A stretch of 13,887 nt of DNA from Anaerolineales bacterium UBA3905 (GTDB lineage Bacteria; Chloroflexota; Anaerolineae; Caldilineales; Caldilineaceae), in the NCBI GenBank assembly GCA_002391565.1, contig DGFH01000084.1:648-14534 (forward strand), in the 5' to 3' direction. How positions within the stretch are numbered: the first letter of the stretch is position 1; the number at the start of each line of letters is the position of its first letter. Under the pieces are notes generated by a model. It was not told where the DNA came from. It was given only the letters and a program-made list of their open reading frames with translations, and searched no databases. Both the position numbers and the translations under genes were made by a program. Positions 7,216 through 13,887 of this stretch are shown here, piece by piece.

Positions 7216-7946
7216 GCGTTCACCCCTTCATTTTGCCAGATCGCCTTGCCGACAAAGAATGGCCCCAGTTTTTCCAGGTGCAGCGAAGTCTGTTTGGTTT
7301 TGCGCATACGCTGGACGATCGAGGACAAAGGATAAAGCTCCGGCCCGATCAGGGCGACGACAAAATCGTTGTCATGCTTATCGAGGCCGTAGCAGGCCAG
7401 GCGGATGTCGGTGCCATAGCCGGCGCGGCCATACGCGTGCCCAATGCCGCCGTGCTCCATCAGGATCGTGCGCTGTTCCTGCGCTGAGAGTTGCTCGAAG
7501 GAGCCGGCGCGGCGCAATGGATACCAGATCGCCCATGGCCACTTGGGGTCACAAACCTTTTGGCGCGGGCGGGTGATCAGCATGCGCTCCAGGTCTTCCT
7601 CATTGCCAAGCGCATAGGAACGACCAAACATTGTCAGTTCGGGCTTGGGCGTCAGGTGGAGAAAGGGTGGTTGTTGCAAAAAAGTGCGCAGTTCGGTGAC
7701 GAAAAAATCAGGATTTTCGCTAAAGGTGAGCAGCGCCACACCTTGTGGATCATTGACATCGAGATACAGCACGCTGCCAAAGGGTTGTACGCGCAGCGCA
7801 TCGATCAACGGCGCCGTGTCAAGACAGCCGCCAAAGGCGTAGAGTTGCATGAAAAGCCGGCGATCAAGCCGCATGATCTGTCCATCCGCCGTGCGACTCT
7901 GCTCACTAATATCCAATTTCTCAGGATTCGCAAATGGGTGTGTCAT
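7212..7946 (-). CDS. hemQ: Coproheme decarboxylase HemQ (chlorite dismutase family)
   Basis: Expected to turn coproheme into heme b by peroxide-dependent decarboxylation of two propionates, the last step of the coproporphyrin route. From the ATG at 7946 it is 244 aa, normal for the family. The C-terminal half carries the family core: WYPLRRAGSFEQL with Y142 at the place of the catalytic Tyr, MEHGGIGHAYG with H165 as probable proximal heme ligand (H170 nearby), then DFVVALIGPELYPLSSIVQR and LEKLGPFFVGK. No chlorite-dismutase distal Arg was sought in detail, so function rests on family plus context: its stop overlaps the hemH start (ATGA). A TTG start at 7955 is possible; neither start has a clear Shine-Dalgarno site. 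Alternative: another heme-binding Cld-like protein, less likely in this position. Confidence 0.88.
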   Translation of the reverse strand: MTHPFANPEKLDISEQSRTADGQIMRLDRRLFMQLYAFGGCLDTAPLIDALRVQPFGSVLYLDVNDPQGVALLTFSENPDFFVTELRTFLQQPPFLHLTPKPELTMFGRSYALGNEEDLERMLITRPRQKVCDPKWPWAIWYPLRRAGSFEQLSAQEQRTILMEHGGIGHAYGRAGYGTDIRLACYGLDKHDNDFVVALIGPELYPLSSIVQRMRKTKQTSLHLEKLGPFFVGKAIWQNEGVNA

Positions 7947-8073
7947 AATTTTCAATTTCTAAACTTCAGTTGCGATTTGCAAGGGGCGAGGGGCGGCGTA
8001 TTGCCACCTTCTCTGCCTCCTCCAGCGCCTGGATGAATAATCAGGTTGCGATTGGCGTCCCCACCGGCGCACC

Positions 8074-8105
8074 GATCGCTCAATCGCCCGCTCACCCAAT
8101 CTCCA
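8074..8105. repeat. GATTGGG/GATTGAGC repeat over the stop codon of the first radical SAM gene
   Basis: Read on the minus strand it contains TGGAGATTGGGTGA (8092-8105), which matches exactly the 14 nt at 517-530 on the plus strand in the hemE-hemL hairpin, and GATTGAGCGAT (8075-8085), which matches 1633-1643 in hemE. The last residues of the radical SAM protein (MEIG) and its TGA are encoded here. Confidence 0.7.
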
Positions 8106-9300
8106 TTTTCCGCAACACTGCTGGCTCATAAGTGCAGAAGGGCTCCTCGGCTAGATATTCGTGCGTCATGCCGTAGGCGCGGGCGCGACAGCCGCCGCAG
8201 ACATTCTTGAACTCGCACAGCCCGCACTTGCCGCCGAGCAGAGTGGAATCGCGCAGTTCGGCGAAGAGCGGCGATCCCTCCCAGATTGCGCGGAAGGGCT
8301 GGCGGCGGATGTTGCCAGCCTCGACGGGCAGGTAGCCACAGGGGAAGACCTCGCCGCGATGGCTGACAAAGCAGACGCCCGTGCCAGCCAGACAGCCTTT
8401 GGTCATGGCGTTCATGGCGCGGCGAGCCTCCTCGTTGCCGGGGTCGGCGCTGGCGCCGGAGTGGCCGTTGCCAGGATGACCGCCTGGGCGCCCGCCCGGA
8501 TGCCCGCTGCCGCCGGCGTGTTGTTGGCGGTGATGGCTGGCAGGGCGTTCGCGGAAGATGCCGTTGCGCCGCTCCTCGGCCTGGCGCTGGCGCACGATGC
8601 GGAAGTAGTGTGGCGCGCACGTCGCCTTCAACTCGATGCCGCCCGCCATTTCGGCGTCGTACATCCAGTTGAGCACATTCTCATACTCGGCGGCGGAAAT
8701 CTGCTGGTCGGGTGCAATCTCGACGCCGCAGCCGACGGGCACAAGCAGGAAGAGATGCAGCGCCTGCGCTTCCAGTTCCTTTGCCAGCGCCAACGTTTGA
8801 TCCATCTGATGAATGTTGTGACGTGCGACAGTGGTGTTGATCTGGTAAGGGACGCCAACTTCGTGCAGGTAGCGCATCCCGGCGAGCGACCTGTCAAAGG
8901 CGCCCTGGCCGCGAAAGATATCGTGGGTGGCGGCGTCGGCGCCATCAAAGCTGATGCTGACGCGACGGATGCCGCTCGCCTTGATCTTACGCGCCGTGTC
9001 AGCGTCGATCAGCGTGCCGTTGGTCGCCAACGCCACGATCAGACCGGCGTCGCTGGCGTGACGGGCGATCTCGAAGATGTCGGGGCGAAAGAGCGGTTCG
9101 CCACCGGAGAGCACGAAGATGGGCCGGGCAAAGGCGGCCACCTGGTCGATCAGGTCGAAGGCTTCAGCGGTGGTCAGGTCCTGCGGCAACAGTTGATTGG
9201 CGACGGTGATGCGTCGGCAGTGGATGCAGGCCAGATTGCAGCCGGCGGTGGTCTCCCAGAAAATCAAACGGGGAGGTGGATAGGCAGCGGATGTGTGCAT
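8092..9300 (-). CDS. Radical SAM/SPASM protein of the AhbD/NirJ type, heme-cluster associated (possible heme b synthase)
   Basis: A 402-aa radical SAM enzyme with cluster motif C21xxxC25xxC28 (ETTAGCNLACIHCRR), the SAM-binding FVLSGGEPLFRPDIF (62-76) and ATNGTLI. The C-terminal SPASM-like region has many Cys: C228 in ATCAPHYFRI, C303, C310 and C321 in GCLAGTGVCF and VFPCGYLP, then C359, C362, C368, C371 and C389, enough for an auxiliary 4Fe-4S cluster. The CAPHYFRI and GEVFPCGYLPVEAGN patterns are shared with AhbC/AhbD/NirJ proteins that modify heme side chains and with related uncharacterised families. Position before hemQ-hemH suggests action on coproheme without oxygen (inference). Residues 252-290 form a His/Gly-rich insertion. 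The ATG at 9300 has AAGGA 10 nt upstream; the longer open frame lacks family similarity. Exact substrate uncertain. Confidence 0.85.
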   Translation of the reverse strand: MHTSAAYPPPRLIFWETTAGCNLACIHCRRITVANQLLPQDLTTAEAFDLIDQVAAFARPIFVLSGGEPLFRPDIFEIARHASDAGLIVALATNGTLIDADTARKIKASGIRRVSISFDGADAATHDIFRGQGAFDRSLAGMRYLHEVGVPYQINTTVARHNIHQMDQTLALAKELEAQALHLFLLVPVGCGVEIAPDQQISAAEYENVLNWMYDAEMAGGIELKATCAPHYFRIVRQRQAEERRNGIFRERPASHHRQQHAGGSGHPGGRPGGHPGNGHSGASADPGNEEARRAMNAMTKGCLAGTGVCFVSHRGEVFPCGYLPVEAGNIRRQPFRAIWEGSPLFAELRDSTLLGGKCGLCEFKNVCGGCRARAYGMTHEYLAEEPFCTYEPAVLRKMEIG

Positions 9301-9616
9301 GGCGATGATTTCCTTTTGACAGGTGCAATTGGCAGTTGGGCGGGGAAAGCAACGCCGTTTGTCGGATTCTTCTTGTAGCGAGTGGCGACAGGTAGCAGAG
9401 GAGTCCACCCCTGGAAACTTCACAAACCCACCCGGCGTAAAACAAAACCCTCAAAATTCTATGAAAATCTTAGTTAACCATATGTTTCATACTGGATTCT
9501 ACGATACACCGGTTCGGTTAAACGTGCAAATTAAGCCCACTTGTTGATAGCTTGCCGACGCTAATGCTTTATGGTATCAAAGTCTAGCATCGTCCGTGGA
9601 GAACAAAGGGATACTG
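9301..9616. other. Divergent intergenic region between two radical SAM genes
   Basis: No believable gene is seen in these 316 bp; the small open frame on the plus strand (9323-9547) resembles nothing. The right two thirds are clearly AT-richer than the surroundings, as expected for a promoter region. Both neighbouring genes point outward, so promoters for the heme cluster (minus) and the maturase (plus) should lie here. TTGATA (9544-9549) and its reverse complement TATCAA (9575-9580) flank 25 nt just before the plus-strand gene. On the minus strand TTGCAC, 17 nt, TATCGT is a weak promoter candidate. None of these is firm. Confidence 0.5.
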
Positions 9617-10996
9617 ATGACGACAACAAAATATCCGCCCGCCTTCCACTTGCTGGCGAAACCAAGCGGCGCCACCTGCAATCTAGATTGCGCCTATTGT
9701 TTTTTTCTTTCTAAAGAAATGCTCTATCCGGGCAGCCGTTTTCGCATGGCTGACGAGCTACTGGAAGCGTACATCCGTCAGTTGATCGAGGCGCACCAGA
9801 CGCCTGTCGTGCAGGTGGCGTGGCAGGGCGGCGAGCCGACGTTGATGGGCTTGCCCTTTTTCGAGCGGTCGCTTCAGCTTGTCGAACGCTATCGCAAACC
9901 GGGGATGCAGATCGAATACACAATCCAGACCAACGGCACGCTGATCGATGATGACTGGGCGGCCTTTTTCAAACGCCACAACTTTCTGGTCGGCGTCAGC
10001 ATCGACGGGCCGCAGGCGCTGCACGACGCCTATCGGGTGGATAAAGGCGGGCAGCCGACCTTCGACAGGGTGATGCGCGGGCTGCGGTTCCTGCAAGCGC
10101 ATGGGGTCGAGTACAACACACTGACAACGCTGCACCGCGCCAATGCTGACCGCCCGGTTGAGGTGTACCGCTTTCTGCGCGATGAGTGCCGCTCCAACTT
10201 CATCCAGTTCATCCCGATTATCGAGCGCGTGCCCGCCAGTGCACACGACCGGAGTGACCTGGATGTGCAGCGCGTGACGCCCGGGCAGGTCAGCACAGCG
10301 GCGTGGTCATCATGGCGCGACCGGCCGCTCTACACGCAGGCGGGCGACCTGGTGACCGATCGCTCGATTCAACCGGAGCAGTACGGCGACTTCTTGATCG
10401 GCGTCTTCGAAGAGTGGGTGCGCCGCGATGTGGGCAGCGTGTACGTGCAGATGTTCGATGTGGCGCTGGCAAACTGGGTGGGCGAGCCGCCAGGGCTGTG
10501 CGTACACGCCGAGACGTGTGGGCTGGCATTGGCGCTGGAGCACAACGGCGATCTCTACGCCTGCGATCATTTCGTGGAACCGGCGTACAGGCTGGGCAAC
10601 ATCCTGGAAACGCCGATGATCGAACTGGTAGCGTCGCCACAACAGAAAAAGTTTGGTCAAGACAAGTTCGCTACACTGCCGCGTTACTGCCGGGAGTGCG
10701 ACGTGCGCTTTGCCTGTCATGGCGGATGTCCGAAGGATCGCTTCATCCACACGCCCGACGGCGAACCAGGGTTGAATTACCTGTGCGCAGGCTTCAAGCG
10801 TTTCTTTCACCACGTAGATGCGCCGATGCGTACAATGGCCGGGCTGCTGCGACAAGGGCGCGCGCCCGCCGAGATCATGCGTCATTATCAGGAGCGCGAC
10901 CGCCGTCTGGCCGCAGCTTTCGCCGTCGCTGGACGCAACGATCCGTGTCCGTGCGGAAGTGGGAAAAAATTCAAGCAGTGTCACGGACGACACTGA
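9617..10996 (+). CDS. Anaerobic sulfatase-maturating enzyme-type radical SAM/SPASM protein with SEC-C tail
   Basis: The family oxidises an active-site Cys or Ser of sulfatases to formylglycine without oxygen. The 459-aa protein has the cluster motif C21xxxC25xxC28 (GATCNLDCAYCFF), VAWQGGEPTLMGL, the TIQTNGTLI and VGVSIDGP segments. Eight further Cys (C295, C301, C316, C358, C361, C367, C371, C390) have the same spacing as the two auxiliary 4Fe-4S clusters of characterised anSME proteins. D317 in YACDHFVEP sits at the place of the proposed catalytic Asp. A SEC-C zinc motif, DPCPCGSGKKFKQCHG (442-457), ends the protein. The ATG at 9617 has AAAGGG about 6 nt upstream; an in-frame GTG at 9596 is possible. 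No sulfatase gene is in the window, so the substrate is unknown. Divergent to the heme-associated radical SAM gene. Confidence 0.92.
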   Translation: MTTTKYPPAFHLLAKPSGATCNLDCAYCFFLSKEMLYPGSRFRMADELLEAYIRQLIEAHQTPVVQVAWQGGEPTLMGLPFFERSLQLVERYRKPGMQIEYTIQTNGTLIDDDWAAFFKRHNFLVGVSIDGPQALHDAYRVDKGGQPTFDRVMRGLRFLQAHGVEYNTLTTLHRANADRPVEVYRFLRDECRSNFIQFIPIIERVPASAHDRSDLDVQRVTPGQVSTAAWSSWRDRPLYTQAGDLVTDRSIQPEQYGDFLIGVFEEWVRRDVGSVYVQMFDVALANWVGEPPGLCVHAETCGLALALEHNGDLYACDHFVEPAYRLGNILETPMIELVASPQQKKFGQDKFATLPRYCRECDVRFACHGGCPKDRFIHTPDGEPGLNYLCAGFKRFFHHVDAPMRTMAGLLRQGRAPAEIMRHYQERDRRLAAAFAVAGRNDPCPCGSGKKFKQCHGRH

Positions 10997-11010
10997 CCAC
11001 CGGGACATGC

Positions 11011-11047
11011 AAAAGAAAACAGCCGCTACAGAAGTCGGTAGCGGCTG
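11011..11047 (-). terminator. Intrinsic terminator of the tRNA-Glu gene
   Basis: CAGCCGCTAC (11020-11029) and GTAGCGGCTG (11038-11047) form a perfect 10-bp stem with an 8-nt loop. On the minus strand it is followed at once by TTTTCTTTT (11019-11011). It begins 6 nt after the tRNA 3' end. On the plus strand no T-run follows, so it would not efficiently stop the maturase transcript. Confidence 0.9.
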
Positions 11048-11053
11048 CTGAAG

Positions 11054-11126
11054 TAGCGCATACGAGATTCGAACTCGTGTCTCAGCCTTGAGAGGGCTGT
11101 GTCCTGGGCCTCTAGACGAATGCGCC
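11054..11126 (-). tRNA. tRNA-Glu, anticodon CUC
   Basis: The minus strand folds as a complete 73-nt cloverleaf. The 7-bp acceptor stem GGCGCAT/ATGCGCT has a G-U pair at 1-72. The D arm is GTCT...GGAC with the conserved A14 and G18-G19. The anticodon stem CAGCC/GGCTG has loop CTCTCAA (T33, anticodon CTC at 34-36). The variable loop has 4 nt and the T arm is ACGAG TTCGAAT CTCGT. The discriminator is A, and CCA is not encoded (ACTT follows), so it must be added after transcription. CUC reads GAG codons for Glu. It has its own promoter and terminator. Charged tRNA-Glu is also the substrate of HemA encoded about 5 kb away, though a CUC isoacceptor is normally not the only one. Confidence 0.95.
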
Positions 11127-11167
11127 ACGTGTCAGTGTTCTTTACAGTACACCCAGAACAATCATGT

Positions 11168-11196
11168 ATTTTAACGATGGGCGCCATGTCTGTCAA
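11168..11196 (-). promoter_or_regulatory. Sigma-70-type promoter of tRNA-Glu
   Basis: On the minus strand TTGACA (11196-11191) is followed by exactly 17 nt and TAAAAT (11173-11168). The expected transcription start is near 11160, giving a leader of about 35 nt before the tRNA. The -35 box is a perfect match and the -10 box has five of six consensus bases. It lies only about 30 bp after the stop of the histidine kinase gene. Confidence 0.85.
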
Positions 11197-11227
11197 ATTA
11201 TGCGACGTTTCAGGGTGACTCAAACGG

Positions 11228-13887
11228 TCAACCAGGCCGGGAGAGATCAACCAGGCGGGTAATTACTTCGCCTACGCGCACCATCGAGATGGGTTTCGCC
11301 AGATATTCATCGGCGCCAGCATCCAGACAGCGCTCGCGGTCGCCAGGCATGGCCAGCGCAGTCAGCGCCACGATGGGCGTCGCCGCAATCGCCGGATCGC
11401 GCCAGCCGCGGATCCTGCGGATCACATCCAATCCATCCATGCCAGGCATCTGAATGTCGATCAGGATCGCATCTGGGCGAAGCTCCCCCAGCAGATTGAG
11501 CGCCGTCAGGCCATCATCGGCAACATGCACGTCACAGCCATTGCTGCGCAGATAATCGACATACATCCCCATCATTGCCAGGTTATCATCCACCATCAAA
11601 ACAGTGATCGGCTTATTGCGTTGCGTGGAGTGTGCTGACGCCGTTATATCTAGTCTTTGGAGCAGGGCAGACTCGGCGCGTCGAATGCCAACGCTGCTAT
11701 TCCAGGGCAGGCTCAGCGTGAACCGACTACCCTCGCCCAGGCTGCTGTCGACGCTTACACTGCCGCCATGTAGCTCGGCCATCCGTCGCACCAGGGAGAG
11801 GCCAAGTCCTGTGCCAGAATACTGGCGCGCCAGCCGACCGTCGAGTTGGGTAAAGGGGCGGAAGAGCCGGGCAAAATCCTCTTGCGCAATGCCAATGCCA
11901 TGATCCCACACCTGGAAGCGTACGACGCCTTCCCTGGCATCGGCCTGTACATCCAGCCCCAGTTGCCCACCTTCGGGTGTAAACTTGACGGCATTGCTGA
12001 GCAGATTGACGAGCATCTGCTTAAGCCGGCGTTGGTCGGCTTCAATTTCGATGGAAGTCAGGTTGATGGTGAAGCCGACGGATTGACGTTTTTGCTGCGC
12101 CATGCCCTTGATCATTTGCAACGCCGCCATGCAGGTCTCATCGACCGAGCAAGGGGCGCGGTAGAGTTGGAATTGACCGGCTTCGATCTTCGAGAGATCA
12201 AGAATGTCGTTGATCAGATCGAGCAAATGCTGACCGCTCTGTTCGATGGTGTTGACAGCACGGAGTTGCTTTTCGTTCAGCGTCCCGTAAAGCTGCTCGC
12301 GTAGCGCCTCGGTGAGGCCAAGGATACTGGTCATGGGGGTGCGCAGTTCATGACTCATGCTGGCCAGGAACTCATCCTTCAGGCGTGCAGCGCGTTCCAG
12401 CGCAATGTTGGCCGAGCTCAACTCGTCACGGCTGCGGCGCAAGGCTTCTTCCGCCTGCTTTTGGAGCAGCATATCGCGCATGATGGTGGAAAAGTATTCC
12501 ACTGTGTCATGGCCGTCGCGATGAGCAATGATCACTTGCGACACCGGCACTTCGACGCCCTCGGCGTGGAGGATCACGCTGTCGCCTGCCCAAACGCCAC
12601 GGCGTGTTGCCGCTGGAATCGCCTCGCGCTCAATGACGCTCCAGGCCTCGGCGGTATAAAGCGCGCGCAGGGTGAGACGACTAACGTCGACATCGGGGCC
12701 GATGCCCAACATGCGCCGTCCCCCCAGGTTCAGGTAGGTCAGCTCGCCTTGTGGCGTCCAGTTGGCAACCAGGTCGGTGGTCGCCTCCAGGATTGCCGTC
12801 TGACGGTGCTGCGCCTGTTCGGCGCGACGTTGTTCGGTAATATCCAGCGCAGTGCAGACGACACGGATCACCCTACCGGCCAGCCAGACTGCTTTCGCGC
12901 GCAGACTGACGTAGGCATTGGCGCCGTCCGCGCGCAACAGCTGGACCTGAAGCTCATACGTTTCTTCATCGCTGCAGCGTTGATACAGATCCAGGATATT
13001 GTTGAGATCGTCAGCATGGACGAACTCGCTCAACTTGCCCAATGGGAGAGTGTTCTGCTCCAGGGGAATGCGCAGGATGCGACAGGCCTCATCCGATAAT
13101 GTCGCTTCACGACGCTCGATGTCGATGTCGATACTGCCCAGATGGGCAATGCGCTGCGCTTCGGCCAGACGCGCTGTGCGCTCGGCCACACGTTGCTCCA
13201 GCGTTCGATTTAATTCTTCGAGCTTGGCCTGTTCCTCGCGTACAGTGCGATAGAGCAAGGCGTTATTGACCGCCACCAACACCTGGGCGCCGATGGCTTC
13301 CACCAGGCGCAGGTCGCGCTGACTGTAGGCATTGAGGCGATAACTGAAAATCTGTACGACGCCGCGCACGCTTTCGCCCAGCTTAAGCGGCACGATTAGC
13401 GCCGCACGCGGCACGTTGGGGTCTTCCTCCGGCACTTCGGTCGCCTGGATGGCTTGGACGCTGCCGGTTTTGCTCACATAGTAGGAGGCTTTGCTGGTGC
13501 GTCGCTGTGCATTGTAGTCGGTGAGCAGAATGGACTGCCCCGTGCGAATGGCAAGGCTCTGCGTGCCCTGACCTGCCGGCGCCAGCTTGATCTGCGGGAT
13601 GGCAGTGATATCAAGTGCGTGACCATCCTGCCAGGCAAAGAGACAGGTGATCAACTCACTCTCCGGGTCGAACGAAGAGAGGTAGAGCACGTCGCAGTCC
13701 ATGCGTTCGGCGATCAGACTACGCATGGTGGGGAAGATATGATCGAGATCGAGCGAACGCCCCAGCTCGGCGCCAGCGCGATAGAGCAGATCGCGCTCCT
13801 CAGCGATCTGCTGCTGACGTTCCCTGGTCTCCACGGCGTGAGTCACATCGCGGATGGTGGCAAGGATCAATGCCTCACCAGTTGCAC
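11228..13887 (-). CDS. Hybrid sensor histidine kinase/response regulator, PAS-GAF-PAS-PAS-HisKA-HATPase-REC (N-terminus outside window)
   Basis: Senses a signal and passes phosphate through its own receiver domain. The visible part has about 885 codons; numbering here starts at the TTG codon at 13870. The frame stays open to the window edge and the first residues (TGEALILATIRDVT) are the end of a PAS domain, so the true start is upstream. Order: PAS end; GAF (about 25-205); a coiled coil (about 208-240); PAS (about 240-345); PAS (about 355-470); coiled coil; HisKA with phospho-accepting H507 in ASMSHELRTPM; HATPase with NLLSNAVKF (N box), DHGIGI and GTGLGLSLV; and REC (about 755-880) with VDDN, D805 in IDIQMPGMDG, T837 and K859. 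No membrane segment is seen, so the visible part is cytosolic. The signal and output are unknown; a phosphotransfer partner would be expected. No link to heme genes is evident. Confidence 0.93.
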   Translation of the reverse strand, partial: ATGEALILATIRDVTHAVETRERQQQIAEERDLLYRAGAELGRSLDLDHIFPTMRSLIAERMDCDVLYLSSFDPESELITCLFAWQDGHALDITAIPQIKLAPAGQGTQSLAIRTGQSILLTDYNAQRRTSKASYYVSKTGSVQAIQATEVPEEDPNVPRAALIVPLKLGESVRGVVQIFSYRLNAYSQRDLRLVEAIGAQVLVAVNNALLYRTVREEQAKLEELNRTLEQRVAERTARLAEAQRIAHLGSIDIDIERREATLSDEACRILRIPLEQNTLPLGKLSEFVHADDLNNILDLYQRCSDEETYELQVQLLRADGANAYVSLRAKAVWLAGRVIRVVCTALDITEQRRAEQAQHRQTAILEATTDLVANWTPQGELTYLNLGGRRMLGIGPDVDVSRLTLRALYTAEAWSVIEREAIPAATRRGVWAGDSVILHAEGVEVPVSQVIIAHRDGHDTVEYFSTIMRDMLLQKQAEEALRRSRDELSSANIALERAARLKDEFLASMSHELRTPMTSILGLTEALREQLYGTLNEKQLRAVNTIEQSGQHLLDLINDILDLSKIEAGQFQLYRAPCSVDETCMAALQMIKGMAQQKRQSVGFTINLTSIEIEADQRRLKQMLVNLLSNAVKFTPEGGQLGLDVQADAREGVVRFQVWDHGIGIAQEDFARLFRPFTQLDGRLARQYSGTGLGLSLVRRMAELHGGSVSVDSSLGEGSRFTLSLPWNSSVGIRRAESALLQRLDITASAHSTQRNKPITVLMVDDNLAMMGMYVDYLRSNGCDVHVADDGLTALNLLGELRPDAILIDIQMPGMDGLDVIRRIRGWRDPAIAATPIVALTALAMPGDRERCLDAGADEYLAKPISMVRVGEVITRLVDLSRPG

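Noticed and set aside
8161..9378. Plus-strand open frame of 405 codons opposite the first radical SAM gene
   Set aside because: The minus strand carries conserved radical SAM and SPASM motifs over the same stretch; the plus-strand translation has none.
9323..9547. Small plus-strand gene of 74 codons in the divergent intergenic region
   Set aside because: No clear ribosome site, no similarity recognised, and it crosses the likely promoter region of both neighbouring genes.
10310..11128. Minus-strand open frame of 272 codons over the maturase 3' end and the tRNA
   Set aside because: It runs through the tRNA gene and its terminator and opposes a gene with conserved cluster Cys; no motif supports it.

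Overview
The window is a GC-rich bacterial segment dominated by a heme-biosynthesis cluster on the minus strand. In transcription order (right to left) it reads: AhbD/NirJ-like radical SAM protein, hemQ, hemH, a gene-free gap packed with inverted repeats, hemA, hemC, hemD, hemB, hemE and hemL, the last cut by the left window edge. To the right lie, on the plus strand, an anaerobic sulfatase-maturase-type radical SAM gene with a SEC-C tail; on the minus strand, a tRNA-Glu(CUC) gene with its own near-consensus promoter and intrinsic terminator; and on the minus strand, a hybrid sensor histidine kinase cut by the right edge.

The genes together describe one pathway. HemA (glutamyl-tRNA reductase) and HemL make 5-aminolevulinate from Glu-tRNA by the C5 route. 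HemB, HemC, HemD and HemE carry it to coproporphyrinogen III. HemH resembles the Gram-positive-type ferrochelatase that acts on coproporphyrin III, and HemQ (chlorite dismutase family) would decarboxylate coproheme to heme b. The coproporphyrinogen-to-coproporphyrin oxidase (HemY/CgoX) is not in the window. The radical SAM gene upstream of hemQ has AhbD/NirJ-type features and may be an oxygen-independent route for the same last step.

Spacing suggests tight coupling: ATGA overlaps join hemQ/hemH and hemC/hemD, hemA/hemC overlap by 8 bp, and 15 to 22 bp separate hemD/hemB and hemB/hemE. The larger gaps (hemH-hemA, hemE-hemL, radical SAM-hemQ) carry dispersed repeats. Several repeat families run into the coding ends: hemD and the first radical SAM gene at the C-terminus, hemE at both ends, and hemH at its stop codon.

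The taxon cannot be proven here. The C5 route plus HemQ-type heme synthesis, high GC, a tRNA without encoded CCA, a SEC-C-tailed maturase, a large PAS/GAF hybrid kinase and many small intergenic repeats fit Chloroflexota best (inference, moderate to low confidence). No mobile element genes, CRISPR arrays or rRNA were seen.
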